Shown here in pieces: positions 10,999 to 23,312 of a stretch of DNA of 64,000 bases. The position numbers were made by a program, and so were the translations under genes. Each line of letters starts with the position of its first letter. The first letter of the stretch is position 1. Source of the DNA: Marisa cornuarietis (lineage: Eukaryota; Mollusca; Gastropoda; Architaenioglossa; Ampullariidae); the NCBI GenBank assembly GCA_004794655.1, contig SMMW01000575.1, forward strand, positions 11,297,001 through 11,361,000, read 5' to 3'. The notes beneath the pieces are model-generated. The model saw only the letters and a program-made list of their open reading frames with translations, was not told the origin of the DNA and did no database searches.

Positions 10999-11079
<81 letters not shown>
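10998..11079. repeat. (CA)n microsatellite, 82 bp
   Basis: An uninterrupted CA run that begins exactly where the right arm of foldback copy A should continue with a CT-rich stretch, so it probably expanded within or replaced that arm. Confidence 0.95.
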
Positions 11080-11081
<2 letters not shown>

Positions 11082-11824
11082 GGAAGGTTATGACCATGAT
11101 GAGTTTGTGTTCGCTCGCTCGCTCGTGTGTTTACTCAAAGCTTTCCACGGTTAAAAAAAAGAAAGAAAAGAACAGCCTACAAATTTACTCCCCGATTTGT
11201 ATCACTCACTGCGACACGGATTACAATCATCCCCCCTGCCTCGTTTCCACCTCGCCAAATCTAGTCTAGCCGCAGCTACTTCACCAACAGCAAGTCCCTT
11301 CCACCAAAGCCACCTCAGCGATGCTTAACTCCTCTCCATTCCATCCACTGCAGCCACCCACTTTCCGAGATCTCTTATATAAAAAAATAAGCTATATACC
11401 TTTTTCAAAAGAGAAATCACAATTCGGAGCTTAAGTTCATCAATCTGTGGACTGTTATATGTATTGTTTAGGAACAGGTTAATTTTATTAAAAAATTTTC
11501 TTTTTCGTTTTTTTTTCTGGAACCGTTTTCAAATGCTGTCGTTTGGTTATGAAAGATTTAGAGTTTGCAATCAAGTTTGCAGAAAGAAAGGCATCAAAGC
11601 TTGAGTAGCAAACCTCCATGTGCATTGTGGCGTCATTCTCCTTTTTTTCTCTAAGAAATATGGCGGCAATTAGGTGACAACAACTTGCACTGTGTGCATA
11701 TTTGCTCGCTTGGCAGCTTCCAGACGGCATCGCACACCAGCGGTGAATCACATGATTATACACTGAGAGCTGACAGCCGCAGACCATAATGATTGCACAT
11801 ATATGCACATAACTACCACCCACC

Positions 11825-11826
<2 letters not shown>

Positions 11827-11874
<48 letters not shown>

Positions 11875-11908
11875 ACGCACACGCACACGTACACACGCAC
11901 ACAGACAT
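11827..11908. repeat. (CA)n microsatellite with imperfect right flank
   Basis: About 22 clean CA units, followed by CACACG/CACGTA-interrupted repeats to about 11908. Confidence 0.92.
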
Positions 11909-14031
11909 GGTTACTAAAAAAAACTGTGAAGTCAACGACGATAGCGATAAAAAAAAATGTAATTGATTTCTGGCCTTCGACCTTTTTTCGAGATGTTGCA
12001 CGTGATAAACACCTTCATTTCCTGAAACATTTCTTAACTGTCTGGTTTAGAAACAAAAATGGCTCCGTTCAAAATTAAAATCTCTGAAAAGAATGGTGTG
12101 GCCTTACGACGCGCCGCTAAGATTAGCAGTCTTGGCCAGTGTGCAGGGCCCAGATGCACGACATGACGCTAGGCGCCAGCAGTCAGCTACTCCGTTACCA
12201 GACATGCCTGTAAGTGCTACCTGTTCACTTCATCTAGTTTCATCGCTATCCTGATAGGGGTAGTGTGCAAATGTGTGAAAAAAAATGTAGTTTCGTTCTA
12301 TTTCCTTCTTCCACAGTTCATAACGCATGAATACTGGCACGAGACGCACGAGCAGTAGTGTGACGTAATCTGTGGTTGGCAGGACTGTGACATGACAGCT
12401 GTTAAAATTGTTGTTTGTGATGTACAGAAGGCGTTTGTTGTTTCAGCTGTTTTTTTTTAAAGTGTTGAGCACATTTTTAGCAACATTAGCCCTTCTTTTA
12501 GCTTTAAATTACCTATGTTCACTTGAACCTGTCAAATGTGTCAACTGTAAAGAGTTATATAGCCTAGAGGCCGTGAACATAAGTTGCTCGCTGTGTCAAG
12601 GGCTCAACCCTCTTCTTCCACCGCATTTCAGATAAATCACGTGTTCGTTTCAAAGGTTCAGCTGATGGGCTGACAGACCCGAGAAGCGAACAAGCGACTT
12701 TCCGCTGTACAGCACACATCTACCAAAGGAGCCTCGACTGTACTCCGCACCACGATAAACCCGACCCCATTGTCGACCTTTGATCACTGCTCGATTCCTC
12801 TGTGCCCCGTGTTGCCAGACAAAAGTGGAGTCACCTGCCTCTGCTACCGGACAAGACGAGCGTGTGACGAGGGTAAAAGTCAAACTGACCATCTCGCAGG
12901 GGTTAACGAACTCACACGTAATCCTTCGGAAGGGAGAGGGAGGGATAGAGGGAGGGAAGAAAGAGAGGGTGTGTTGACCCTGCTAAGCGATGGCTGTAAC
13001 AAGCGGGTGACCTCAGTCACGAGGGGGGCGGTGCACACGTGGACGGCAACAAAATCTTACCACAGAATTGCCAGCACAAGGAGAAACTGTGCTTTACTTA
13101 GAGTCTTAGAGCTTCTTTATCGGCAACGGAGGGAGAGAAAGACAAAACACCTCCACGTATGCACGTTCATGTAATCTTAAAGACGGCTCGCTGATTGATA
13201 ACTCCTCATTAGCATTTACCCGAAGCTGTCCCATTCACGGGGCCTTTATCAACGTCAGTTGTTAGAACCGCGTGTGCTTAAAAAATATTGACAACGTATT
13301 TTGGTGTCAAATTAAGTGCAACGCTGTATTCTGTTAACTTGGCAGCAACTTTGAGCTCATTTACTTTGTGACTCGAGTTGGCTTTTTCAAAGGCTAAGAA
13401 ACAGTGAAAATGGTTGTCATGTGAACTATGAAAAAAGACATGAGACTATTACATCACATTTGTCATTGTGAGAAGATGTTCGACAAACTGAATCGTTTCC
13501 GGTACAAGGGCACTTAAAAAAAGGAAGGCTGGAAGATAAACTCATTAACGGGATAAAATGAGCGGGTAGAGAAATGGGGTCTTAGAAAAACGTCAACAAC
13601 CTCTACTTTTTTGTTTTTCAGGGGGTCACATCTGTAAAGTGTGAGAGCCTGCTGACACTACACTCGGGTCGAGGACGGCATCATGGGTATTTTGAGAGGC
13701 CGGTGAAGACTGATGGTCTGTCTAACCTCGTTCTTGAAGTTAGTCTCTTGACGGCTAACAGAAAGCAGATGACTTCAAACATCATCAGCGTATTTGGTGT
13801 TTCGCCAAATGAAAAGCAGATCCGCGCTTGGTGTCGAGATATAATATAACAGCAGGCCTAAAAGATAGAAGCAAAGAAGGAAACGAAGGAAGAATAAAAG
13901 AATGTATAGAAAGAACGTAAGAGATAAAAAGGAAAGAAGAATATGAAGAACGTGAACAAAGAGTAAATGAATCAACGTACATTTTTGTAAGGTCAGAAAA
14001 AAGTCAAATGAAAGAAAACGGAAAAATGAGC

Positions 14032-14084
14032 GAAAGAAAGAAAGAAAGAAAGAAACAAAAGAAAGAAAGAAAGAAAGAAAGAAA
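14032..14084. repeat. (AAAG)n microsatellite
   Basis: About 12 AAAG units with one ACAA interruption, at the end of a purine-rich region starting near 13860. Confidence 0.93.
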
Positions 14085-15094
14085 TGGGCTAATAAACTTT
14101 TTCAGTCGTTGGTGTTTATGTTGGCAATCTTGTCGTACGAGACACTAACCCAGTCACCTGCCGCTGATCAGAGAACTATCACATAAACGTGGGGACTAAT
14201 GATGGCGGGTCATACAGTGTTTCTCCAACACGAGGACTGTGCGTATTGACCGAATAATTAGATCTTTCTCGACAAGTGTCTCTTGGCACACAAGTCAGCA
14301 AAGTTCGTGACAAAGGTGCTAACTGTCAGCTGCAAAGTGAGCGCCGGTCAATGGAGAAGATGGGGGAAAGGGAAGGTAGCTAAGCCCTCCCCCCCCCCAC
14401 ACACACACTCTCTATTCTCCCATGATGCCACAAATTTAAGTTCGCTTTGACTAGACTGTGAGTCTGAGGAGAAAGGTTATGTAAATTTTTGGATGTGTTT
14501 TACAAGGTACGGGTATAATAACTGAGAGCGTGCTTTGTCGGGTGTGTGTTTATAATCTTTGTCCTGTCCGGTAAAAGAATATAAAATGAGTTGCAAAAGT
14601 TGCTTGGTTCAAATTCAATATTTGTACGTTTATGCCTCTAGAGAAACTGCGTGATTGATCTGGAATTGTTTTTTCAATATTTGATCACTTGATCTATCGC
14701 AGTATCTTGGCACCCCGACAACGAAGAACAAAAATTAAACTTTCAAAGTGTCTGAAGCAGGTGACGGATTTCTGTCGGTGGGTGGAACACGCAAAACCCC
14801 GGACATGTTTTCGCTGAGTGCTGTGTTAAAGGAACACCTGAAACATAAGAAGTTCACGAGTACACGAAAAGTCCTACTGTCAGTCTACTGATCTCTCACA
14901 GCACAGCTCTAAGGTGAAACACCCAAGAATAGGGGTAAAGTAAGAAAGGTCGGATTTCAAGATCCCTTGTCTTCGCTGACGTGGACCAGTGATTAAACAA
15001 GGTAGGAGCAGGTAGGGAAGAGGAAGGGAAGTTGGCGAAAAGGTGAAGAACACTGATGGAGTTTCATAACCTCACAAAAGAACCGAGTCAACTA

Positions 15095-15340
15095 TAACGG
15101 TCGTCCCGTAGCATTCCTGACGAGGAGTGAGGTGTTAAAGCCCTAACTTATCTCGGGGGGGGGGAGCAGTTGGGAGAGTGGTGCCAACCTCCTGTTCCTC
15201 CCTGCTTTACCTCCCCCAGCGGAGTAAGAAGTAAGGTGCAGCTGAGAAGAAGTACGCTGCGTAACACGGGTATCGAACCCGCTAGTGAGTGAGCCTTGGG
15301 GTTCGGGTGCTGTTGCTCTGACCTCATACAAACTACCCGC
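15095..15340 (-). mobile_element. tRNA-derived SINE copy (minus strand)
   Basis: On the minus strand the head begins GCGGGTAG (15340) and carries CACCCGAACCC and GGGTTCGATACCC (15268-15280). The latter is a perfect RNA polymerase III B-box core (GGTTCGANNCC). It is followed by GTAACGCAGCGTACT and later by AACACCTCACTCCTCG. The plus-strand copy at 39.68 kb shows the same order: GCGGGTAGCC, CCCGAACCC, GGTTCGATACCC, GTAACGCAGCGTACT, then TCTAACACCTCACC. The body is interrupted by a C/G-rich run at 15155-15164. The A-box is poor in this copy, so it is unlikely to be transcribed. Confidence 0.65.
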
Positions 15341-15344
15341 ACAA

Positions 15345-16560
15345 ATGAGTTTACATATCTGTCATTCCTTTACCTAGCTTTCTTCGCACGCGCCTACATA
15401 ACTGACTTTTGTTAAGCCTCACAATAGCTGGCATCGTCTTGTTTTTAGAGCTGAGAGCGTGGAAGGAATTCTCTAGTGTACAACCTCGAAATACTGGAAT
15501 GTGTTACATCAATACTTTTCTTTACTTCAGCTTAAACGTTTCATTGTTGTCAGTGTCCTGAGAAAATGTACGCAAGACATGAGCGATGTTCATAAAATAT
15601 CGGACGAACTTAGTAAGGGTGCGATCTTAGCATATAATGGACAGCTAGTGATCATCAACCAAAGTAATTCCGAGTTTCAGTCCATCAGAGGCCTGGGGAA
15701 TTCCATGCAGGATTTGAGCAGCAGCTGCAAAAGCCCCGTCGTCCAAGACAAGGAAGGGGAGGAGTGAAGTGGGGTGGGGGGCTCCGCGGGAAGAGTTTCG
15801 AAAAGGAGATAGCATACTTCCCAAAAGACTGCAAAACATCCCTCTCTGAACTTTACATAGGCATTGAAGACCAATGATGAGCGGCCTTGTTTCCCCCTCT
15901 CTCAATGTTTGATGGCTGTCTTCGTGATTCGTGTTGATCGATGACCACCCTGACGACAGAATATCTGGCAAGACAGCTCGTATTAAATGTCACCTGAGAA
16001 AGCTGCAGCGGTTCAGGTGTACAGACACCAAGCATGTCAAGAGCAACATCAAGGTTCTGACGAAGCAGATTTATAACATGCGCTGTCTTATACGCGCGTC
16101 TGTCGATACATGATGCACGCCTGCCTCGCTCTCTGCCACGTCAGCATTCGTCGTTCTCAAAAAGAAAGAAAAATTAATAAATAAAACTTGACTCATGGTA
16201 TGCTTTTTTTTTAAATCCTAGACGCTAGCTGAGGCGTGCATTCTCCTCCAGCGCAATCAAAAATGCAAACAGTGGGATACAGCATGAAAGATGTATCTGC
16301 TTTCTGAATAAAAGCTAATTTAACTAAAGGTGTTATACTCCGATTGCTGCTGCTTGTGAGTTGAATGTGCAGTCACTGAACTTGTTCCTCTTGTTTTGAT
16401 GCGTCATGATAGTAATGTTTCTGTGTGCAAGCACTTTTTAATGGTATATGGTTACAATTTTGTTTAGAGACCTGCTTCTTCTGCTATACACTCCAGAAGT
16501 CAAACCGTTCATACGTTGAAACCGATGAGCAAAATGACGAAGATGAAGCGATGGTGGCGA
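15345..16560. other. Anonymous non-coding stretch
   Basis: A frame at 15501-15767 (plus, 88 codons) has a polar, plausible composition but no recognisable domain, and is overlapped by equally long minus-strand frames, so I do not call it a gene. Confidence 0.4.
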
Positions 16561-16563
16561 TCT

Positions 16564-16870
16564 GGGGTCAGCCGCACAACACATTTCTAATTTTAAACAC
16601 TTGTAGGCCTTGGGCCAGTTGCACAACACGTTTCTAAGCCTTAAAACTGTCCTAAAGAAGCAAAATCTCTTCTTAGCCATTTTGATGCATTGCAGAAAAA
16701 CATACAAAAAATTGGTCTGACAAGACCGAAAGTCAGACTTAACTTTATCTTACTTAAAGCAGTTTTAGTTTTAAAAATTATAAAATTGTGGTGTGCACTT
16801 TAAACTAATTATCTAACTAGAGTTATGGGGCCAGTTGCAGAACACATTTCTAATTTTAAACACTGCAGGA
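16564..16870. mobile_element. Rearranged copy of the GGGGCCAGTTGCACAAC miniature element
   Basis: Three terminus-like segments occur in the same orientation: GGGGTCAGCCGCACAACAC (16564), GGGCCAGTTGCACAACACG (16612) and GGGGCCAGTTGCAGAACAC (16827). From 16612 to about 16825 the sequence matches the body of the intact copy at 63493-63758 (shared GATGCATTGCAGAAAAACAT, CAGTTTTAGTTT and GTGTGCACTTTAAACTAATT). In the intact copy the last terminus is inverted; here the 16827 segment is flipped, and an extra right-end segment (16564-16610, with ATTTTAAACACTTGTAGGCC) sits before the left end. This looks like an end inversion plus duplication, or one element inserted at the end of another. Confidence 0.72.
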
Positions 16871-16969
16871 TTTTTTAAAAGTGCCCTGAGTGGTCTAGTT
16901 CTAGTTGAGGTAGGTAATGTGTGTTTTGCAAACATTTTTATGTGATGGCTGTCACTACAGTGTTGTAGC

Positions 16970-17235
16970 TACACTATCAGCTTACAACACCATATTCTCA
17001 AAATATGTATATTAACAGCACACAGCATTGTTTTGTCACTACATGAACATTAACAGTATAGCTCCTTATAGTGAAAACCTATTGTAGCAGCACACAACAC
17101 TCTATTGTTAAATCATGTATCAGTATTGCTAAAACATGGATATAAACAACATAACACAGTGCTGTTAGTAAACGTATATTAGCAGAACTAAACTGTAATT
17201 GTTGGTGCATGCACATTAAGAGCATAACACTACAA
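16970..17235. repeat. Degenerate tandem repeat, unit near 40 bp
   Basis: A motif close to CATGTATATTAACAGCATAACAC recurs about seven times: near 17004, 17043, 17083, 17140, 17169 and 17209, with one weaker copy near 17118. Spacings are mostly 38-40 bp with irregular ones of 29 and 57. The divergence suggests an old minisatellite. Confidence 0.5.
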
Positions 17236-17320
17236 GTGACATAACTCCTACCATAGAGTACCCTACTGAAAAAAGCGAACTTATACATGGTATGTCTGGT
17301 AAAAAAAATTGACGATGACG

Positions 17321-17454
<134 letters not shown>

Positions 17455-20400
17455 TGGTTTTTCTCGTAGACGATGTCCTTAGACATTTGTAGGTTATGTG
17501 CAGTTTTTCCCACAAGGTGACAAATAATACATGTCTATACAAGAAAGTGGATGCGTCACTTGTTTTGATTAGCTGAGTGCAATTTGCAGCCAGTGTCGCT
17601 TGGTCTGATTAGTTAATTAGTTGAAACGAGCGTGAGCCAGGTTACCATGAGCGGCTTGAGAGCTTAATGAGACTGAGAAGTTCGTCCTCACAGCGTGCTT
17701 TCGAATGAACCAATCATTTACATCTCCGAGGTCACACGGTGGTCATGAACGAACAAGGCTGGGAGCACATGGGAAATGAGAATCATTTGCAGGTGCAGTC
17801 GCAGGCAGTGTGCACGTAAAAAAATGTGGTTACCTAGGTCATAGGGTCGGAAGCTGCTTGGGTTACCGGAAATTCTTTGAACTTCAACTACTGGGGGTCA
17901 CAGTGATCACGAAACCCCCTAGATAAGACAGGCTGACTTGTCCATTTGTCCGAATTGTTTAGAAGGACTTTAGGAAAGATAGTAGAATAAGCAAGCTATT
18001 TTAGAGAGAAAACTCAAAGCATCTTCGTCAGTATTTCAGGTCTTCACATTTGTAATTTTGAATATATATTTGAATCATTTTCATTGCTAATGGGCAGCGC
18101 AGACAGTCGACTCCCCATAGCAGAAAGAAACACGCGCCAGGTCATTGAATTATTTTTATTTACGTCTATGGCGATAAAAAAAAAAACACTCGCTGAATTT
18201 CCCTCTTAACAAAACAATCAATGGCTGGAAGCGATTGACAGGACAATACGTGACTGTCATACTAGTGACGTCACGATGGGATGAGCTCGGCTCACTGACA
18301 TGCTTGTTCTCTGCCCTACAGCAAAGGACTTCTTGGACGCGGATCATGCCCATATTCCTCAACGTTTTTGCTTCTTTCTGCATGGAGGTTTTCCCCACTA
18401 TCATCCATCAGCGTGGCCAATTTTGCAGCTTTTGAGCCAGCACAGGAGGGCTAATCTTTTCACCTCGAAGCCGTAGTAACGAGGGAGGGCCATCCATCAC
18501 GCTTGACCTGTGAAAGGGGCCGCGCGAGTGGAGTGAGACGCTGCAGTGGTGTAATAGATCAAAGTATTTTGTCCACGCTTGATCTATCCAGTCAGCTAAC
18601 GACCGACACACGAAGACTGATGTCCGGGATCCTTACCTGCAACAAAAGCGGTCCTCCGGTCACAATACTCCAGGCTTCGAAGGTCGCACTTTGGCTTGGC
18701 TCTGCTGGCTGTGGCCGTTGGTGGCTGCATTTCACGGACAAGCTGACCCGTAATTGTTCGTCTGATCCTTTTAGGGGGTTAGTTGGTTTGGTACCTTCCT
18801 TTGGGCCTTCTTAACACCTCCACCCCCTTTCTCCCCATTCCTTACCGGAGACTGGGTCAGCGTTCTGACTATGCCCTTACCAACCCACACCTAAGTAATG
18901 TGTAAGAGATCGTTTTCTCTCGTTCTCTCAGCCATCCACCTTCTTGTCTCGTCCGCCGCTAATCTGCAACAATGCGATTATCCTCATTAATCTTGCATTT
19001 GATTCCAACACCTGCGCTGTCCCACCCTCCTTTGTCCGCGCCTCCCTTGTCCAGTCTCCGCACAGCCCTCGCTACGTCTCCAGCAAATTTCGTCCTCTCG
19101 AGCGGCTGGAAAGTATTCGTCTTGTCCAATCATCCTTCACCTTTTGTCTGGTGTCCGGTCGCGCATGAACCTAAGTCCACTGACAATCTGTGCCCAGAAG
19201 AAACAGCGTCCAGAAGCCATCAATTTCTTCTGCTCTGTTGTGTTCCTCCAGCAGCCACTTCTTGGCCTGCTTACAACCATGGCCATCCGTCACGCACTAA
19301 TTGCTTTATTTTGGCAATGATTTCTCCACCACACCCTCCTTCCATCTCCATCGTGTCTCAGGCTGATGTCACCGTCTTCGGATCCGAGCGACGTGTGCTA
19401 GAGAATGTGGTTTGACTTCAAATATTCAGCTTGATGCCCTTCATAATATTAAGCTCTGATTCGTTTCTATCATTTCTCTGACAGTGTGCCTGCTTGCGGT
19501 TTTTTTTTTATTTCTCATTCTCTTTTTCTCGTGTGGTATGTTCATAATCTTGACGAACAAAGCTTGAAAGTAAAGAGTCTTTAAGAATCGTAAGCGTTTC
19601 AGTCGAGCTTATGGCTTGTTCCTGTGTTCATGTTCATTTCTCTGTGTGACTTACTGTTTGAAGAGAAGATGGTGTCATGCTTTTCAAATATTGTAGAATA
19701 GACCTAGACTGAGCTACCCAAAGAGACATCGCGACGACCTCTCCTCTCCTTTGACTTTCAAAACACAAAAGCTTTTGTTCATGCCAATCCAGCAGGAAAT
19801 TCAGCGTGTCACGTCTGTAAACCTGGCGTTTAAAGACCACAAGAACTTCATTTAGACTGACACATCCTCCACTTTTCCAATCCACCCCAACCCCCATCGC
19901 CCCTCCTCCCGTCAGCTTACACGCGCTATGTCTATGTCCACCTATTTACATACCCGAGTGAGACGGTCCTTTCACGTGTTCAACATTCACCTGGCGTTCT
20001 CTCTTCATCCCTCTTTCCCTTTATTCCATTCGTGTGTAACTCTTGTGTCCACACCTTTAACTACATGCGATTATGGCAATTTCCTGGCATAGGAGATCGA
20101 TTGAGGATTTTTTTTAAAACAAAAACAACCAAAAAAAAAAAAAAGCCCATGAAAGTAAACTCGTGTGCAAATTCACAAGTTCTGTGGATTTTGTGTCAAA
20201 ACAAGGGAACCTGCGTGCCAGGCACAAAGCCTCAACGATTCACAGTACAGCACTCTTCGCCACGTCTGACGAGCTGCAGAAACCTGCAAGGGCTGCAACA
20301 AAGAATGACGTGAGATAATAAGGGCCACAGCTACATCTGCAACACGGGTCTCCGATGAAACACAAGAGAACACCAGTTTTCGATCCGAGCGAGCCATTTA

Positions 20401-23245
20401 TTGTGTGACACAGCGACCACAGCTTTTTCACCTTCAAGTCTGTAAAGGGGAGATGACTCACTCAGCAGGAGCTGGGAACGAGCGTGACCTGAACGTGACC
20501 GCCCATTATTTTTTTTCTTTTCTTTTGTTTTATTTGCTTTTTGTTTCTCTCTCTCTCTCGACAGCCGCTACCGTTCCCAGTTCCGCCACTTCTGCCCATA
20601 ACGGAGGCTGTATTCAATATTACATGAGCGATATAATTCTTACTAAGGCGTGCACGCTTTTCACAGACACTCAGCAACGAACAGAAAGCTGCAGACGACA
20701 ATTGTTTAGACAACGAATAGATGTAGATTTTATATTTATGACAAACGTTTATTGTTTAGAAGCGAAACAAAAGTTTATTTGCACTCAGATAAAAAAATAT
20801 CTTTCGATTGGGGAGAAAACGGGGAAGAAAATTGACAAATGCTAACTGTATTTCAAAACGTGGCTGACATCATTCAAAATTTATCACCCGCCTTTGTGCA
20901 GGCCAGCGCAGCGAAGAGTGTAAATTAAAAAAAATGAAAAAGTTAATGAAAAAGAGCATTCGGTATGAAGAAAGAAATGGTTGATACCGTTAACACGCAG
21001 GCTGTCGCACACCCACACCCACCCACCCACACAGATTAGAATGGTACCACGACAGCAGACAAATCTGTTTATCTTAGTTTCACTAGAACTATTAATTTAA
21101 CATGTTCATTTCAGCATCCGTTGTTTGTTAACAGAATGTGGATATGCATGTTTGATGTTTTAAACTATCGACCATCTGGTGGACACCGGAGACTAAGTGG
21201 ACACAAAGTAAGTCTTAAGAAAATAAACGCTGCTTGACCTTTATTCGATGGTTCTTTCTTATGTAGAGGAATGATTTTGTTCCATCGCTGAATCTCGCTC
21301 ACGACTGGACTTGAAATCTTCCCCCTTTCACCTGGGCTTCTGCATCAGGCTTTCAGTTCCTATGGTTTGCTTACCATGAGATGTGGAAGTACATTGCGAC
21401 CGAGACCCCATTCTTAATAAAGAATAGATGCATCCCATTAACAGACAAGTTTAAGAGACATAATACCAGGAGGTCAACTATTTACGTCTTGACGTTTTTT
21501 TTTAAAAATACTGTCTTCTATGTATCAGTCTAACTAATTTATTAATCAATTAATTGATCCTTCGGTGAGGTACTTACATTCTCAGTCCCAAAAACGTCAA
21601 CGCCTTTTGTTCTTCCAAACTTTTATACCTGCAAAAATAAACATTTAATTTTTTTAACTCTTCCTTCGAGTCCTGGAATTATGAGTGGATGTTATCATTG
21701 AACACGAAAGAAAGACCCATCAACGTATTTCAGACTCTTCGACAGCCCTTACCTTCATTCTAACGACTGACTTAAGAAGAGCTCGAAGACAGCTAGACCC
21801 CAGCTTGCGTGTCTATCTGAATATTCAGCGTGTAGTGAAGACTTCTCCGTTAAGTTCAAGAACAGCCTGCAGGGGTCTGGTACTCACTCGAGTCGTACCT
21901 TCACCAAGAAAGTCTCTGAGTGGTCGTCAATGACGACCTGAGAGCATCAACAAACTACTTATCACCAGCACATCCGCAACCGCATTGCGTCGTCTGCTCT
22001 ACAACGAATCCTTTGTTTATCTTTTGTTTTGACTTTTTTGTCTCTTGTTTTTTACCCCTCGACATCTTGGAGTTAGAACCGCCACGTAGTTTGCTTTCCA
22101 GACATCTACAATGTCGTGTTAGACCGGTGACCAGTCGTGTGATGAAGCTGACTCTTACAAGTCCGAAAGCGCACTGTACATAGATATGAAATCTTTAGCT
22201 GGGCCTATGAAGTGTTTGTATGCAGGATGACAAATTCATGAAGCATAATCGCCTTAAGACAAACCAGGTGCAAATTGCACACAAAAATTTAATTAAAATT
22301 ACATTTAAATAATTACACTAAAATTCTGCTTCCCAGTTTCATGACTTATCTTTTCTTCTTCTACATCTATATCTATTGTATCTTCATCACTAATTTTTGT
22401 TGTCACTGTCTTATAAATATAGGTCTCTGTCTCACCTATTCTGGCCAATCCTCTTTCGTCCTGCCTCTCTCAGACGCCCTTCGCCCGCGAGTTAATCGCT
22501 CCCACAGCCGCTTTAGTCAGGAAATATGGTCTTTGAACCGTTTTGATCATCTGGCAAAGAAAGCGAATCTTTGTTAATGGTCTCCAAGAAAACGATCCCT
22601 CCGTTGGGAGTTCCATTCCAAAGCCAAGAGGAATAGTTTATCTGCAGTGACAATTTATACTCGGCCCCATACATCTTAATCATTTCCGATTTTACTACAC
22701 GAGTCCACGGGGACGGACAATCGCAGCCGCAGAAAATTAAACCGCTGTTAGCTTTGCTTCTCCTCGGTTCGTCTCGCGAGAATTTTTTGCCCATTTTTTA
22801 AAAAAGTTTTTCACGTCGTGTGCCTCGCAGCTCGTCCTGTTTACACTCGGGGCCTTTGCTGACCACACGTCTCGGGTCTTGCCACTGGTTGGGCTTTCCG
22901 GACACGGATTTTGTCCCCTTTAAACTTCCCAGTCAAGGGAGCAACTTCAGAAACCTTTGGAAGTGGGATGTCAGCGACCTTGACACGCCGCGCTCTCGAA
23001 ACCTTGTCTTCAATCATTGAAAAATGAAACAAAAAGAGAAGTTAAAGTCTTAGTATAGTGTTGTACTGAAAAACGCTTCAGAAGTACGAAGAAATGCTTA
23101 CAGTTGAAGATGGCAGGCAAAGTTACCTAAAGCCCCAGAGAACTGGAACAATGCTTGATATGGTAAGTAAGTTAGTGTACGTGACCCATAATGTAGTGGT
23201 CACCTGCAACAAAATTTGTGTGAGAAGTACTGCATTTGAAACCTG

Positions 23246-23312
<67 letters not shown>

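Larger units (their letters stand above)
11080..15090. other. Anonymous non-coding stretch with CA and AAAG repeats
   Basis: Contains a CA tract (11827-11908), a purine-rich tract from about 13860 and an (AAAG)n run. The frame at 12408-12635 (plus) has a hydrophobic start and a CVNC...CSLC pattern but no support as an exon. Nothing else was recognised. Confidence 0.45.

Noticed and set aside
12408..12635. Frame with hydrophobic N-terminus and a CVNC-x12-CSLC pattern that looks like a zinc ribbon
   Set aside because: The four-cysteine spacing can arise by chance in a 75-codon frame. There are no flanking splice signals I trust, no homologue comes to mind, and the leader is low-complexity Leu/Phe from T-rich DNA.
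15501..15767. 88-codon frame with protein-like composition
   Set aside because: Overlapping minus-strand frames are longer (up to 108 codons), no domain is recognisable, and nothing supports splicing or a promoter.
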